Source: Verrucomicrobiota bacterium | Lineage (GTDB): Bacteria; Verrucomicrobiota; Verrucomicrobiia; JADLBR01 | Assembly: GCA_029560585.1 (NCBI GenBank) | Contig: JAKQKQ010000201.1 | Span: 1-64,000, forward strand | Length of the DNA: 64,000 nucleotides | Direction of reading: 5' to 3' | In this document: positions 24,818 through 32,615 of the stretch, piece by piece | Layout of the letters: each line of letters begins with the position of its first letter | Numbering within the stretch: the first letter of the stretch is position 1 | The notes under the pieces: model-generated | The model's database searches: none | Seen by the model: only the letters and a program-made list of their open reading frames with translations | Told to the model about the DNA's origin: nothing | Position numbers and translations under genes: made by a program

Positions 24818-26479
24818 ATGGAAGCCTCAACTCTCCTCCCCCTCCTCGAGCAACACGGCCAGCTCACAAAGGCCCAGGCCAGCGACCTCATCGACGAGCA
24901 GCAGCGCTCCGGCAAACCCATCGAGGGGATCCTCCAGGATTTCGGCGTGTTCGACGAGCACCGCCTGGCCCAGTTCGTCGCAAGCGCGCTGGCCACCGAC
25001 TTCTACGACCTCGACGATGTCGAGCTGACCCCCGACGTGCTCAGCTCCGTTCCGTCCAAGAGCGCCCGCTTCCACGACGCCCTGCCCATCGCCTTCGACG
25101 GCAACACCATCACGGTCGTCCTGCTCGACCCCCTCAATCCCCAGACTCGCGACGACCTCCAATTCATCACCAACAAGGAGATCCACGTCGCCGTCGCGCC
25201 AATCTCCCAGGTCACCGACCGCCTCAACCGGTACTACGGCAGCGAGACGATCTCCACCGACGAACTGCTCGCCCAGTTGCGCCGCGACCTCGTCCCCGGT
25301 GCCAGCGACGAGGAGGCCGCACACGCCGCCCCCATCATCAAATTCGTCAGCACCATCCTCGAGCAGGCCATCAAGGCGCGCGCCAGCGACATTCACTTCG
25401 AGCCCTTCGAGAATGACTTCAAGATCCGGTACCGGGTCGACGGCGCGCTCTACGAGATGTCGCCGCCCCCGCGCTCCCTGGCAACCACCATCACATCGCG
25501 CGTCAAAGTCATGTCCGGCCTCAACATCGCCGAGCGCAGGCTGCCGCAGGACGGCCGCGTCCAGGCCGTCTTCGGGGGCAAGCCCGTGGATCTGCGCATT
25601 TCCACGCTCCCCACCCAGTTTGGCGAGAGCGTCGTGCTGCGCGTCTTGGACCGCAGCACGGTCAACCTCGACCTCGAGGTGCTGGGCCTCCCGCCCAAGG
25701 TCTTCGAGTACATCGTACAGACGATCGAAAAACCCAACGGCATCTTCATCGTCACCGGGCCCACCGGCTCGGGCAAAACCACCACCCTCTACGCCTGCCT
25801 CAACCGCATCAACTGGATCGGCACCAAGATCCTCACCATCGAGGATCCGGTCGAGTACGACATCGAGGGCATCCAGCAAGTCGCCGTCCAAGAGGGGATC
25901 GGCCTCACGTTCGCGCGCGCCCTGCGCGCCTTCCTGCGACAGGACCCCGACCGCATCATGATCGGCGAGACCCGCGACTTCGAGACCGCACAGATCGCCG
26001 TCCAGGCCTCCCTCACCGGCCACCTCGTGCTTACCACCCTCCACACGATCGATGCGCCCGGCGCGGTCACCCGCCTGATCGACATGGGCGTCGAACCCTT
26101 CTACATCTCCGCCACCCTCGAGGCGGTCCTCAGCCAGCGGCTGATCCGCACGATCTGCACCGACTGCCGCACGTCCTATGAACCCGACGAGCCCGTGCTC
26201 AACAGCGCGGGATTCTCCGCGCACGACGTCGGGGAGAAGATGTTCTACTACGGCCGCGGCTGCGCGAAGTGCAACCACACCGGATATCGTGGCCGCAAGG
26301 GCATCTTTGAACTGCTCGACATCACGGACCCCCTCCGCGACCTTATCAACCAGAAGGCCCCCACGGTCGTCATCCGACAAAAGGGGATCGAACTGGGCAT
26401 GCAAACCCTCCGCGAGGACGGCCTTCGCTGCGTTTTTGACGGGATAACCACCATCGAGGAAGTGATCAAATACACCTGA
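24818..26479 (+). CDS. Second PilB/GspE-type assembly ATPase
   Basis: A 553-residue paralogue of the preceding ATPase with the same architecture. It has an MshEN-like N-terminal domain (QLTKAQASDLIDEQQRSGK, ALPIAFDGNTITVVLLDPLN), the ASDIHFEPFENDFKIRYR strand, Walker A GPTGSGKTTTLYA near 313-325, ILTIEDPVEYDIEG, Walker B RIMIGETRDFETA, the His box TGHLVLTTLHTIDAP and the zinc-binding pair CTDC...CAKC. Because it keeps the full N-terminal domain and the zinc loop it is a PilB/GspE type and not a PilT retraction ATPase. Two extension-type ATPases in a row suggest either a hetero-oligomer or two machines sharing PilC. Confidence 0.93.
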   Translation: MEASTLLPLLEQHGQLTKAQASDLIDEQQRSGKPIEGILQDFGVFDEHRLAQFVASALATDFYDLDDVELTPDVLSSVPSKSARFHDALPIAFDGNTITVVLLDPLNPQTRDDLQFITNKEIHVAVAPISQVTDRLNRYYGSETISTDELLAQLRRDLVPGASDEEAAHAAPIIKFVSTILEQAIKARASDIHFEPFENDFKIRYRVDGALYEMSPPPRSLATTITSRVKVMSGLNIAERRLPQDGRVQAVFGGKPVDLRISTLPTQFGESVVLRVLDRSTVNLDLEVLGLPPKVFEYIVQTIEKPNGIFIVTGPTGSGKTTTLYACLNRINWIGTKILTIEDPVEYDIEGIQQVAVQEGIGLTFARALRAFLRQDPDRIMIGETRDFETAQIAVQASLTGHLVLTTLHTIDAPGAVTRLIDMGVEPFYISATLEAVLSQRLIRTICTDCRTSYEPDEPVLNSAGFSAHDVGEKMFYYGRGCAKCNHTGYRGRKGIFELLDITDPLRDLINQKAPTVVIRQKGIELGMQTLREDGLRCVFDGITTIEEVIKYT

Positions 26480-26484
26480 CGCCT

Positions 26485-27744
26485 ATGCCACTATATACCT
26501 TCACCGCCATCAACCCCCAGGGCCAAGAGATCAACGGTTCGGTCGAGGCCCCCGACCAAAATCAGGCCGCCGCCGTCATCAAACAGCAATACGGCGCTTT
26601 CCCCACGCGCATCGTCGAACAGACGGGCCTCGACGCCGCGGCCGCCGCGGGACCCAAGAAACAGGCCCGCCCCCTGTTCAAGGGCGGCCGCCGGGTGCCC
26701 AGCCGCACGCTGACGGTCTTCACCCGTCAGCTCGCGACGCTCATCGACGCGGGCCTTCCCCTGCTCCGCGGCCTGGGCACCCTCGAAAAACAGGAGAAGA
26801 ACGTTGCCCTGCGCGGCGCCATCCACACGATGGCCGAGTCCGTCGAGGGCGGCTCGACCTTTTCCGAGGCAATGGCGTCTCACCCCCTCCTCTTCAACCG
26901 GCTCTACGTCAACATGGTCAAGGCCGGTGAGGTCGGCGGCGTCCTCGAGGTCGTCCTCACCCGACTGGCCGAATTCCAGGAGAAGGCACAGAAGCTCAAA
27001 AACCGCATCACCTCGGCGATGGTGTACCCCCTGGTCGTCCTCGTCTTGTCGATGCTCATTCTCGTGTTCCTGCTCACGTTCATCGTCCCCCGATTCCAGC
27101 AGATCTTCAGCGACATGCTCGGCGGCAAACCCCTGCCCGCGCTCACGCAGTTCGTCATCGACGTGAGCCACATGATCAAGACGAACTTCATCGGCATCGC
27201 CGCGGTCCTGGCGGTCATCATCGTGGGATTCAAGCTCCTGTCCATGACCCAGAAGGGCGCGGAGTACATCGACCGGGCCAAGCTGCGCATGCCGCTGATC
27301 GGCCCCCTGGTCAGGCTCTCGGCGATCGCGAGATTCAGCAGGACCCTCGGCACGCTGATCACCAGCGGCGTCCCAATCCTCCAGGCCCTCAACATCACCA
27401 AGGAGACCGCCGGCAACATCGTCCTCTCCGACGCCATCGCCAAGGTTCACGACGCCGTCAAGGAGGGCGAGAGCGTCGTCGCGCCGCTCGAGGCCTCCGG
27501 CGTCTTCCCCCCCATGGTCATCAGCATGATCGACGTCGGCGAAGAAACCGGCCGACTCCCCGACATGCTCATCAAGGTCTCCGACGTCTACGATGACGAG
27601 GTGGACAACGCCGTCGCGGGCTTGACCTCGATGCTTGAACCGCTGCTGATCGTATTCCTGGCGGTCATCGTCGGCACCATCGTCGTCGCCCTGTTCATGC
27701 CCCTTATCGAGGTCATCAAGAACGTCGGCAGCCAGACGATGTGA
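26485..27744 (+). CDS. pilC: PilC/GspF inner-membrane platform protein
   Basis: A 419-residue protein with two T2SSF domains. The first follows a short N-terminal region (MPLYTFTAINPQGQEI is the classic start) with FTRQLATLIDAGLPLLRGL near 75-93 and VNMVKAGEVGGVLEVVL near 140. Hydrophobic helices lie near 185-205 (LVVLVLSMLILVFLLTFIV) and 230-248. The second domain begins FSRTLGTLITSGVPILQAL and ends in a final transmembrane helix, LLIVFLAVIVGTIVVALFMPL. It is the membrane platform coupling the ATPase to pilin polymerisation. It lies 5 bases after the second ATPase gene and closes the operon. Confidence 0.95.
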   Translation: MPLYTFTAINPQGQEINGSVEAPDQNQAAAVIKQQYGAFPTRIVEQTGLDAAAAAGPKKQARPLFKGGRRVPSRTLTVFTRQLATLIDAGLPLLRGLGTLEKQEKNVALRGAIHTMAESVEGGSTFSEAMASHPLLFNRLYVNMVKAGEVGGVLEVVLTRLAEFQEKAQKLKNRITSAMVYPLVVLVLSMLILVFLLTFIVPRFQQIFSDMLGGKPLPALTQFVIDVSHMIKTNFIGIAAVLAVIIVGFKLLSMTQKGAEYIDRAKLRMPLIGPLVRLSAIARFSRTLGTLITSGVPILQALNITKETAGNIVLSDAIAKVHDAVKEGESVVAPLEASGVFPPMVISMIDVGEETGRLPDMLIKVSDVYDDEVDNAVAGLTSMLEPLLIVFLAVIVGTIVVALFMPLIEVIKNVGSQTM

Positions 27745-27757
27745 CGGGCGCGCGGGC

Positions 27758-27781
27758 GGGGCGGACCATCGAGTCCGCCCC
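27758..27781 (+). terminator. GC-rich hairpin downstream of pilC
   Basis: GGGGCGGA, an 8-base loop and TCCGCCCC form a perfect 8-bp stem 13 bases after the pilC stop codon. No U-tract follows, so it is a candidate terminator or RNA-stabilising stem and not a canonical intrinsic terminator. Confidence 0.4.
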
Positions 27782-27807
27782 ACCATCGCGGGGCACCACC
27801 GGGGATG

Positions 27808-27902
27808 AAAATGGGACGTGGGAGCGCGCTTGCGCGCGATCCGCGCATGGAATCGCCTGCAAGCAGGCTCCTACTGCCCGGCATCTGAATTCTCGAGCCA
27901 GG
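27808..27902 (-). repeat. 95-bp REPIN-like doublet, copy A (inverted relative to copy B)
   Basis: Two hairpins in inverted arrangement (GTGGGAGCGCGCTTGCGCGC at 27818 and GCCTGCAAGCAGGCTCCTAC ending at 27874) resemble the GTAGGAGCnnGCTTGCnnGC REP sequences known from Pseudomonas. Read on the minus strand, the whole 95 bases, including the left flank CCTGGCTCGAGAATTCA, align with 39875-39969 with only a few mismatches. It lies between pilC and proS. Confidence 0.75.
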
Positions 27903-28009
27903 ACCGTCTCCAACGGCGGGTCGCCGCCACGCGGGGAGCGCCGCGACCACATGGGCGAGATCGCGTTTCGCCTTGTCGCGCGGGGCGCGGCCCGTACCCT
28001 CGTCCGCCT

Positions 28010-29722
28010 ATGCGCTGGAGCCAGACGCTCATACCCACACTCCGCGAGGCCCCGGCCGACGCGGAGATCGCCAGCCACAGGCTGTTGCTGCGGGCCGGCC
28101 TCGCCCGCCGTCTCGCCGGTGGCGTTTACACCTTCCTTCCCCTCGGCCTGCGATCCCTCAGAAAACTGGAACGGATCGTCCGCGAAGAGATGGATGCCGC
28201 GCGGGCCATCGAAGTGCTGATGCCCGCGCTCCAACCGGGGGAACTCTGGCGCAAGGGGCCACGCTTCGAGGCGGCCCAGGCCGTCATGTTCCGCGCCAGC
28301 AGCGCCGGCCGCAAGGCCGAGGGCGACATGTTCCTCGGCCCGACCCACGAGGAGGTCGTCACTGACCTCATGGCCGCCACCGTCAGCTCCTACCGGCAAC
28401 TCCCCCGCACCATCTACCAGATCCAGACGAAATTCCGCGACGAGATCCGCCCCCGCTTCGGCCTGATGCGCGCCAGGGAATTCGTGATGAAGGACGCCTA
28501 TTCCTTCGATGTCTCGGAATCCGCCGCCGATGACTCGTACCGCGCCATGTACGAGGCCTACCGCCGCATATTTGCGCGCGCCGGCCTGACCACGATGATC
28601 GTCGAAGCGGATACCGGGGTCATGGGCGGCAGTTTCTCCCATGAATTCTCGGTCCCGTGCGAGATCGGCGAGAGCGAGATCGTCTTCACCGAGGATGGCT
28701 CATACGCCGCGACTATCGAGAAAGCCGTGGCCCGCCCCGAACCCCGCGCCCGGCCAACGGCAACAACGCCCGCACCGGAGAAATTCGCCACGCCCGGCGT
28801 CACGACCATCGAGGACCTCGATCGCTCACATGGTGTCGCGGCCCGCGATCAGATCAAGACACTGGTGTACCTCTGCGACAGCAAGCCCTGCATGTTCCTG
28901 GTCCGCGGCGACCATCAGCTCAGCGAGGCCAAAGTCGCGACCCTCGGATTCGCCGAATTTCGCCCCGCCACGCCAGAGGAGATTTTCGCGGCGCTCGGCG
29001 CGCATCCCGGAAGCCTCGGCGGGGTCGGCAAGATCAAACCGGCCATCTCCCGGGTCTACGCCGACGCAGACATCGAGGGCCAGGAGGGCATGGTCACGGG
29101 TGCCAACGAGGACGGCTTCCACTTCCGCAACGTCAGCCTCGCGCGCGACATCGCCGTTGACGAGTTTCGCCCGTTGAGGGAGGTCCGCGATGGCGAGCCG
29201 TCGATCGACGGCAAACCCCTCCGTGTGCGCCGCGCGATCGAGGTGGGACACGTCTTCAAGCTGGGCACGAAATACTCAGAGGCCCTCGGCGCCCAATTCC
29301 TCGACGAGCACGGCAAGAGCCATCCGATGTTCATGGGCTGCTATGGCATCGGCGTCACGCGCACGCTCCAGGCCATCATCGAGCAGCACCACGACGCCGA
29401 CGGCATCATCTGGCCGGCCGCCGTCGCACCCTTCCATGTCCTGATCACCCTGGTCGATGCCTCGCTCGCCCACCATGCCGAGGAACTCCACGACCTCCTT
29501 GAAGCCGCCAACTTCGACACCCTCCTCGACGACCGCCCCGAGAGACCCGGTGTCAAATTCAAGGACGCGGACCTCATCGGCATCCCCGTCCGCATCACCA
29601 TCGGCGAGAGATCGTGGAAGGCCGGCGGCGTCGAAATCAAGGCCAGGACCGCAAAGGAGAAAACGCTCGTCCCCATCGCAGGAGCCCTCGATGCCGTCAG
29701 GGACCTGCTCGCGCGATCATAG
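28010..29722 (+). CDS. proS: Prolyl-tRNA synthetase, bacterial type with insertion domain
   Basis: A 570-residue class II aminoacyl-tRNA synthetase charging tRNA-Pro. The ATG at 28010 starts the family-typical MRWSQTLIPTLREAP; the open frame back to 27818 runs through the REPIN repeat and is not coding. Motif 2 region TKFRDEIRPRFGLMRAREF is near 140-158. The INS editing domain (Cys-containing, residues about 230-390) interrupts motifs 2 and 3, as in bacterial ProRS. Motif 3 GCYGIGVTRTLQAIIEQH is near 443-460, followed by the anticodon-binding domain. No operon partner is evident; the next gene starts 53 bases downstream. Confidence 0.95.
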   Translation: MRWSQTLIPTLREAPADAEIASHRLLLRAGLARRLAGGVYTFLPLGLRSLRKLERIVREEMDAARAIEVLMPALQPGELWRKGPRFEAAQAVMFRASSAGRKAEGDMFLGPTHEEVVTDLMAATVSSYRQLPRTIYQIQTKFRDEIRPRFGLMRAREFVMKDAYSFDVSESAADDSYRAMYEAYRRIFARAGLTTMIVEADTGVMGGSFSHEFSVPCEIGESEIVFTEDGSYAATIEKAVARPEPRARPTATTPAPEKFATPGVTTIEDLDRSHGVAARDQIKTLVYLCDSKPCMFLVRGDHQLSEAKVATLGFAEFRPATPEEIFAALGAHPGSLGGVGKIKPAISRVYADADIEGQEGMVTGANEDGFHFRNVSLARDIAVDEFRPLREVRDGEPSIDGKPLRVRRAIEVGHVFKLGTKYSEALGAQFLDEHGKSHPMFMGCYGIGVTRTLQAIIEQHHDADGIIWPAAVAPFHVLITLVDASLAHHAEELHDLLEAANFDTLLDDRPERPGVKFKDADLIGIPVRITIGERSWKAGGVEIKARTAKEKTLVPIAGALDAVRDLLARS

Positions 29723-29775
29723 CCTCGGCCGTTTCCCGATTGGTAATCTCGGCGCCTTGGGCCTATAGTTGGTCG

Positions 29776-30498
29776 ATGTTCGGTTCCACCCATGCCCTGG
29801 CACCGGTCGCCCTGGCGATCGCGCTTGTCCCGTGGGTGGCCACCGCCCAGGGGATCAGCAAGTACGCGGACCCCAGCTGGAATCCCAACTTGGAAACCAA
29901 CAAGGTCTCCAATCTCGCCGGCAAGTCGTTCACGGGAACTGCCTCAAAGATGGCGGGGCGCAGCGCGCGCCTGGCCGATGGCGACGTGAAGATGAAATCG
30001 TTTAAGGTGAAGCAATGGTCTTCGCCCGAGGCCACGGGACTGAAAGAGCACGCAGCACGACTCCCCGCCACCGACCCCATGCCTCTCAAATCCAGTCCCT
30101 ATGCCGGCAAGGGCTTCAAACCCGCGCGCACCGGCGACATGTCCAAACTGCAGAAGAACTATCCGGCCGAGACGAGCAAGTTCAGCGGCCAAACGGCGCG
30201 CGGCCTCGACACCGACACGGCCACCAAAGCCTATCAGGGCAAGTCGGTGAAAGACCTGCAAACGACCGTCGATCGGACCCTCACGCAGCCCAATGCCCTG
30301 TCCGTTGACGACGTCAAGAAACTGCTCAACAAGCCCGGCTCTTCTCTTGAGCCAACGGCCGAGGCCAAGCCGCAGGAGGGATCACTGCCTGGGCAAGGGA
30401 TCGGCGGGAGCACCGGAGGTTCCGGGGGCATGCCCACCGTCGGGCCCGCTGCCAGAACCCAGGGAAAATCCAGGCATGGCATCTCCACCGGGCGTTAA
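29776..30498 (+). CDS. Exported low-complexity protein of unknown function
   Basis: 240 residues from the ATG at 29776, beginning with a signal peptide (THALAPVALAIALVPWVATAQG). The mature part is Lys/Ser/Thr-rich and largely disordered-looking, with short repeats such as KSFTGTASK, KSSPYAGKGF and KSVKDLQTTV, and a Gly-rich C-terminus. No domain recognised. Its last 117 bases overlap, on the opposite strand, the 3' end of the BsuPI-domain gene. Codon usage looks like that of neighbouring genes, supporting a real gene, but the function is unknown. Confidence 0.6.
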   Translation: MFGSTHALAPVALAIALVPWVATAQGISKYADPSWNPNLETNKVSNLAGKSFTGTASKMAGRSARLADGDVKMKSFKVKQWSSPEATGLKEHAARLPATDPMPLKSSPYAGKGFKPARTGDMSKLQKNYPAETSKFSGQTARGLDTDTATKAYQGKSVKDLQTTVDRTLTQPNALSVDDVKKLLNKPGSSLEPTAEAKPQEGSLPGQGIGGSTGGSGGMPTVGPAARTQGKSRHGISTGR

Positions 30499-31224
30499 CC
30501 CAAACCCCGCGGATTGCCCGGGCATCTCCGGGATCGGTAGCGACGGCGTCACTGGCCCCACGGGCGCAAGTGATGGGAGCCCCGCGGGCGATGGCGCCTC
30601 TGTTCCAGACGCAATCGCCGGCGTCGGTGGCGGCATCCCGGCACCCTCCGCAAAGACGACATTTGTCGTCGCCGAGAATTCTGGATAGTTCGCCAAGACT
30701 CCCAAAAAGGCGATGGTCTGCCCCGGCTTCGGGTGCCTTTCGCCCCATGCGGACAGGGGTATGTCCACCAGGAATGCCACCTTTTCTCCCGGCATTACGA
30801 TGGATGTGCCCACCGACTCGACAAACTGTTTGTCGGCCGCCCAGCGATAGATCTCCCGCCCATCAGCGGATCGCGCCACCACATCAACCCGCTGGGAATT
30901 GGGGAACGTGAGCGTCTTCGGCCGCTTCGATATATTGCGCACCACCAGCCCGGCGCGAATCTGGGGCATCGCCTCGTTGCTACTGGCCGGGACCGCCAAT
31001 TGGTCCGGCTGGAAGGTCATCGAAATCTCGAAGTCCTCCTTCCGGATCGCGTTGGCCCTCTCGATGCGCTTGGGATCGCCGGCGAATAGGTTGAAGCCCT
31101 TGCCGCCCCCCGGATCAAAGAACTTCTTGGGCACCGTCTTCTTGCTCGGATCCACGTCGATCGCCAGCGCCCCGTGCCATGGCCAAAGCGCACAGATCAG
31201 GGTCATGGGTAACAAGCATCTCAT
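30382..31224 (-). CDS. Exported BsuPI-domain (intracellular proteinase inhibitor-like) protein
   Basis: 280 residues with a signal peptide (MRCLLPMTLICALWPWHGALA). A beta-sandwich at about residues 60-185 matches the BsuPI inhibitor-like domain: RAGLVVRNISKRPKTLTFPN, then ADGREIYRWAADKQFVESVG and a following GEKVAFLVDIPL strand. The C-terminal 80 residues are Pro/Gly-rich low complexity. BsuPI domains are IgG-like folds first seen in a Bacillus proteinase inhibitor; in exported proteins they are of uncertain function. The gene converges with the preceding one and the two coding regions overlap by 117 bases in their low-complexity tails. Confidence 0.72.
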   Translation of the reverse strand: MRCLLPMTLICALWPWHGALAIDVDPSKKTVPKKFFDPGGGKGFNLFAGDPKRIERANAIRKEDFEISMTFQPDQLAVPASSNEAMPQIRAGLVVRNISKRPKTLTFPNSQRVDVVARSADGREIYRWAADKQFVESVGTSIVMPGEKVAFLVDIPLSAWGERHPKPGQTIAFLGVLANYPEFSATTNVVFAEGAGMPPPTPAIASGTEAPSPAGLPSLAPVGPVTPSLPIPEMPGQSAGFGLTPGGDAMPGFSLGSGSGPDGGHAPGTSGAPADPLPRQ

Positions 31225-31382
31225 TGCGGCATTGTAGACGCATCTCCCGCCGGATCAACTCGCGGAAAGCCCCCAGTTTTTCCGATTGCCGACACCCGGA
31301 CCCGCGCCAGACTGCTCGCATGGCTAAAGTTGATACCCAGTCTGGCGTAGGCGCCACATCTCGGTCGCTGCGCCCACCCGTC

Positions 31383-31862
31383 ATGCGGGCCAGCCTCATC
31401 GCACTCTTCGGCGCTGTCACAGTCCTGTCACCCGACCTGTCCCTGGCGATCGGTGGGCGCCCAAAAGCGTCCCTCAGGATTCACTTCGAGGTTAGCCCGA
31501 ACCTGCCCGAGAAACAGCGAATCATGTATCAGCTGCAGAACCCCAAGATCGAAATCGCCGTGGGCAAATTCCCCGAGCTCTGGGAGAAACACCTCCTTGC
31601 CGTCGAAGCCTTCCCCGGGACCCCCGGGGCCGTGCTGTTGCGCTTCGACGACCATGGCAAACGCGTGCTCATGTTCCTCACGGAGGCAAACCGGGGCCGC
31701 CGCATGCTCGTCGTCGTCAATGGCCGACCCGTTTTCGCGCCCACCGTGGACGCCACCCTCCCCAACGGCCAGCTCGTCGTGCCATCGGGCATCTCGCCCC
31801 AAGAGTTCCAGGACCTCCAGCGCATCGCCAAGAAGAACAAGCACCGCGACGAGAGCATGTGA
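31383..31862 (+). CDS. Exported protein with possible SecDF P1-head-like domain
   Basis: 159 residues from the ATG at 31383, which opens a signal peptide (MRASLIALFGAVTVLSPDLSLA). An ATG at 31320 is an alternative. The mature domain has alternating strands and a C-terminal pattern VVVNGRPVFAPTVDATLPNG followed by VPSGISPQEFQDLQRIAKK. This resembles the order of elements in the SecDF P1 head subdomain (V-x-V-x-G-x-x-x-x-A-P-x-V, then G-x-x-x-x-E), but the similarity is by eye only. It lies alone between a divergent gene and a repeat. Function unknown. Confidence 0.6.
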   Translation: MRASLIALFGAVTVLSPDLSLAIGGRPKASLRIHFEVSPNLPEKQRIMYQLQNPKIEIAVGKFPELWEKHLLAVEAFPGTPGAVLLRFDDHGKRVLMFLTEANRGRRMLVVVNGRPVFAPTVDATLPNGQLVVPSGISPQEFQDLQRIAKKNKHRDESM

Positions 31863-31916
31863 TCGCCCGGCACCATGGGGAACACAACACCCCGCTCCAC
31901 CGATGTGGGCGGGTCG

Positions 31917-32002
31917 CCTAGCTCGAAAATTGCGAATCTCGTAGGCCGTCTCTGTGAGACGGCAGCGTCGTACAGGGTGGCGTCTGACACAGACGCCCTA
32001 CG
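31917..32002. repeat. Double-hairpin modular repeat, copy C
   Basis: Two perfect 8-bp-stem hairpins, GCCGTCTC-TGT-GAGACGGC (31945-31963) and GGCGTCTG-ACA-CAGACGCC (31979-31997), are bounded by CGTAGG and CCTACG. The left flank CCTAGCTCGAAAATT resembles CCTGGCYCGAGAATT of copies A and B, yet the hairpin cores are different. No gene in this 31863-32120 gap. Confidence 0.65.
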
Positions 32003-32120
32003 ACCCGACTTTCATCCCCGATAGTGCCAACATGTTCCCAGGAGATCGCCGCCTTTCGGACGAAGGCTCTTGGTGCGGCGCGCGACCGCGCCGCTCTTGC
32101 GAGCAAACGAAATTTTCGAG

Positions 32121-32615
32121 TCATCCGTTTCCGACAGCAACCCGCCCTTCCAGCATCCGCTCGCCATCGAAATCGAACCAGCCCTCGAAACTCCTTCCCT
32201 GGATAAGATGACCGAGCCAGTGCTCGTCATCCGCCCACATGCGGTCAAATGGGACGTCGCTCAGAGGAACCCAAAATGGTTTTGCCTCGCCGGTCTCGAT
32301 GGGTTCTCCCTCAAGGCCCGATGCGCGAAACACCGCGCAGTGAAGCGAGTAGCCATCGGCAAACCGGAACCATAGGGTCCCCAGGCGGACGAGCCCCAAC
32401 GGAGTCACGCCAACCTCCTCCCGAGTCTCGCGCACCGCGGCCGCCTCTGGAGTTTCCCCGGCCTCGATCCTGCCCCCAGGCCCATTCACCTTGCCAGACC
32501 CCAGGCCACGTTTCTTCTCGATCAGAAGGATCTCGCCGGATCGGATAATGAAACAGAGTACGGCCCTATCGACGGGCTCGCCCCAGTCACCGGATGGACC
32601 CGCGATCCCTCCCAT
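32121..32615 (-). CDS. NUDIX hydrolase (MutT/8-oxo-dGTPase-like)
   Basis: 164 residues from the ATG at 32615, which overlaps the argS stop as TGATG. The Nudix box GGRIEAGETPEAAAVRETREEVGV spans roughly residues 48-71 and is complete (G-x5-E-x7-RE-x2-EE-x-G), preceding strands VDRAVLCFIIRSGEILLIEKKRG. The KRGLGSGKVNGPGG lead-in and the C-terminal MWADDEHWLGHLIQG follow the MTH1/8-oxo-dGTP diphosphatase subgroup, which sanitises oxidised nucleotides; the actual substrate is inferred. Tight coupling to argS implies a shared transcript. The frame open to 32738 lies inside argS and is not used. Confidence 0.9.
   Translation of the reverse strand: MGGIAGPSGDWGEPVDRAVLCFIIRSGEILLIEKKRGLGSGKVNGPGGRIEAGETPEAAAVRETREEVGVTPLGLVRLGTLWFRFADGYSLHCAVFRASGLEGEPIETGEAKPFWVPLSDVPFDRMWADDEHWLGHLIQGRSFEGWFDFDGERMLEGRVAVGNG

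Noticed and set aside
23017-26404. Long open frames opposite pilB genes (23017-24996 and 24827-26404, minus)
   Set aside because: They mirror real coding sequence in a high-GC genome, have repetitive Asp/Glu/Gly composition, no domain, and conflict with the clear ATPase motifs.
26491-27786. 431-residue open frame opposite pilC
   Set aside because: His/Asp/Glu-rich shadow of the PilC coding region, with no similarity to known proteins.
29740-31400. tRNA or small RNA genes around proS, argS or rpsT
   Set aside because: I looked for cloverleaf-like arms and GTTCGA-type loops in intergenic DNA and found none. A covariance-model scan would be needed to be sure.
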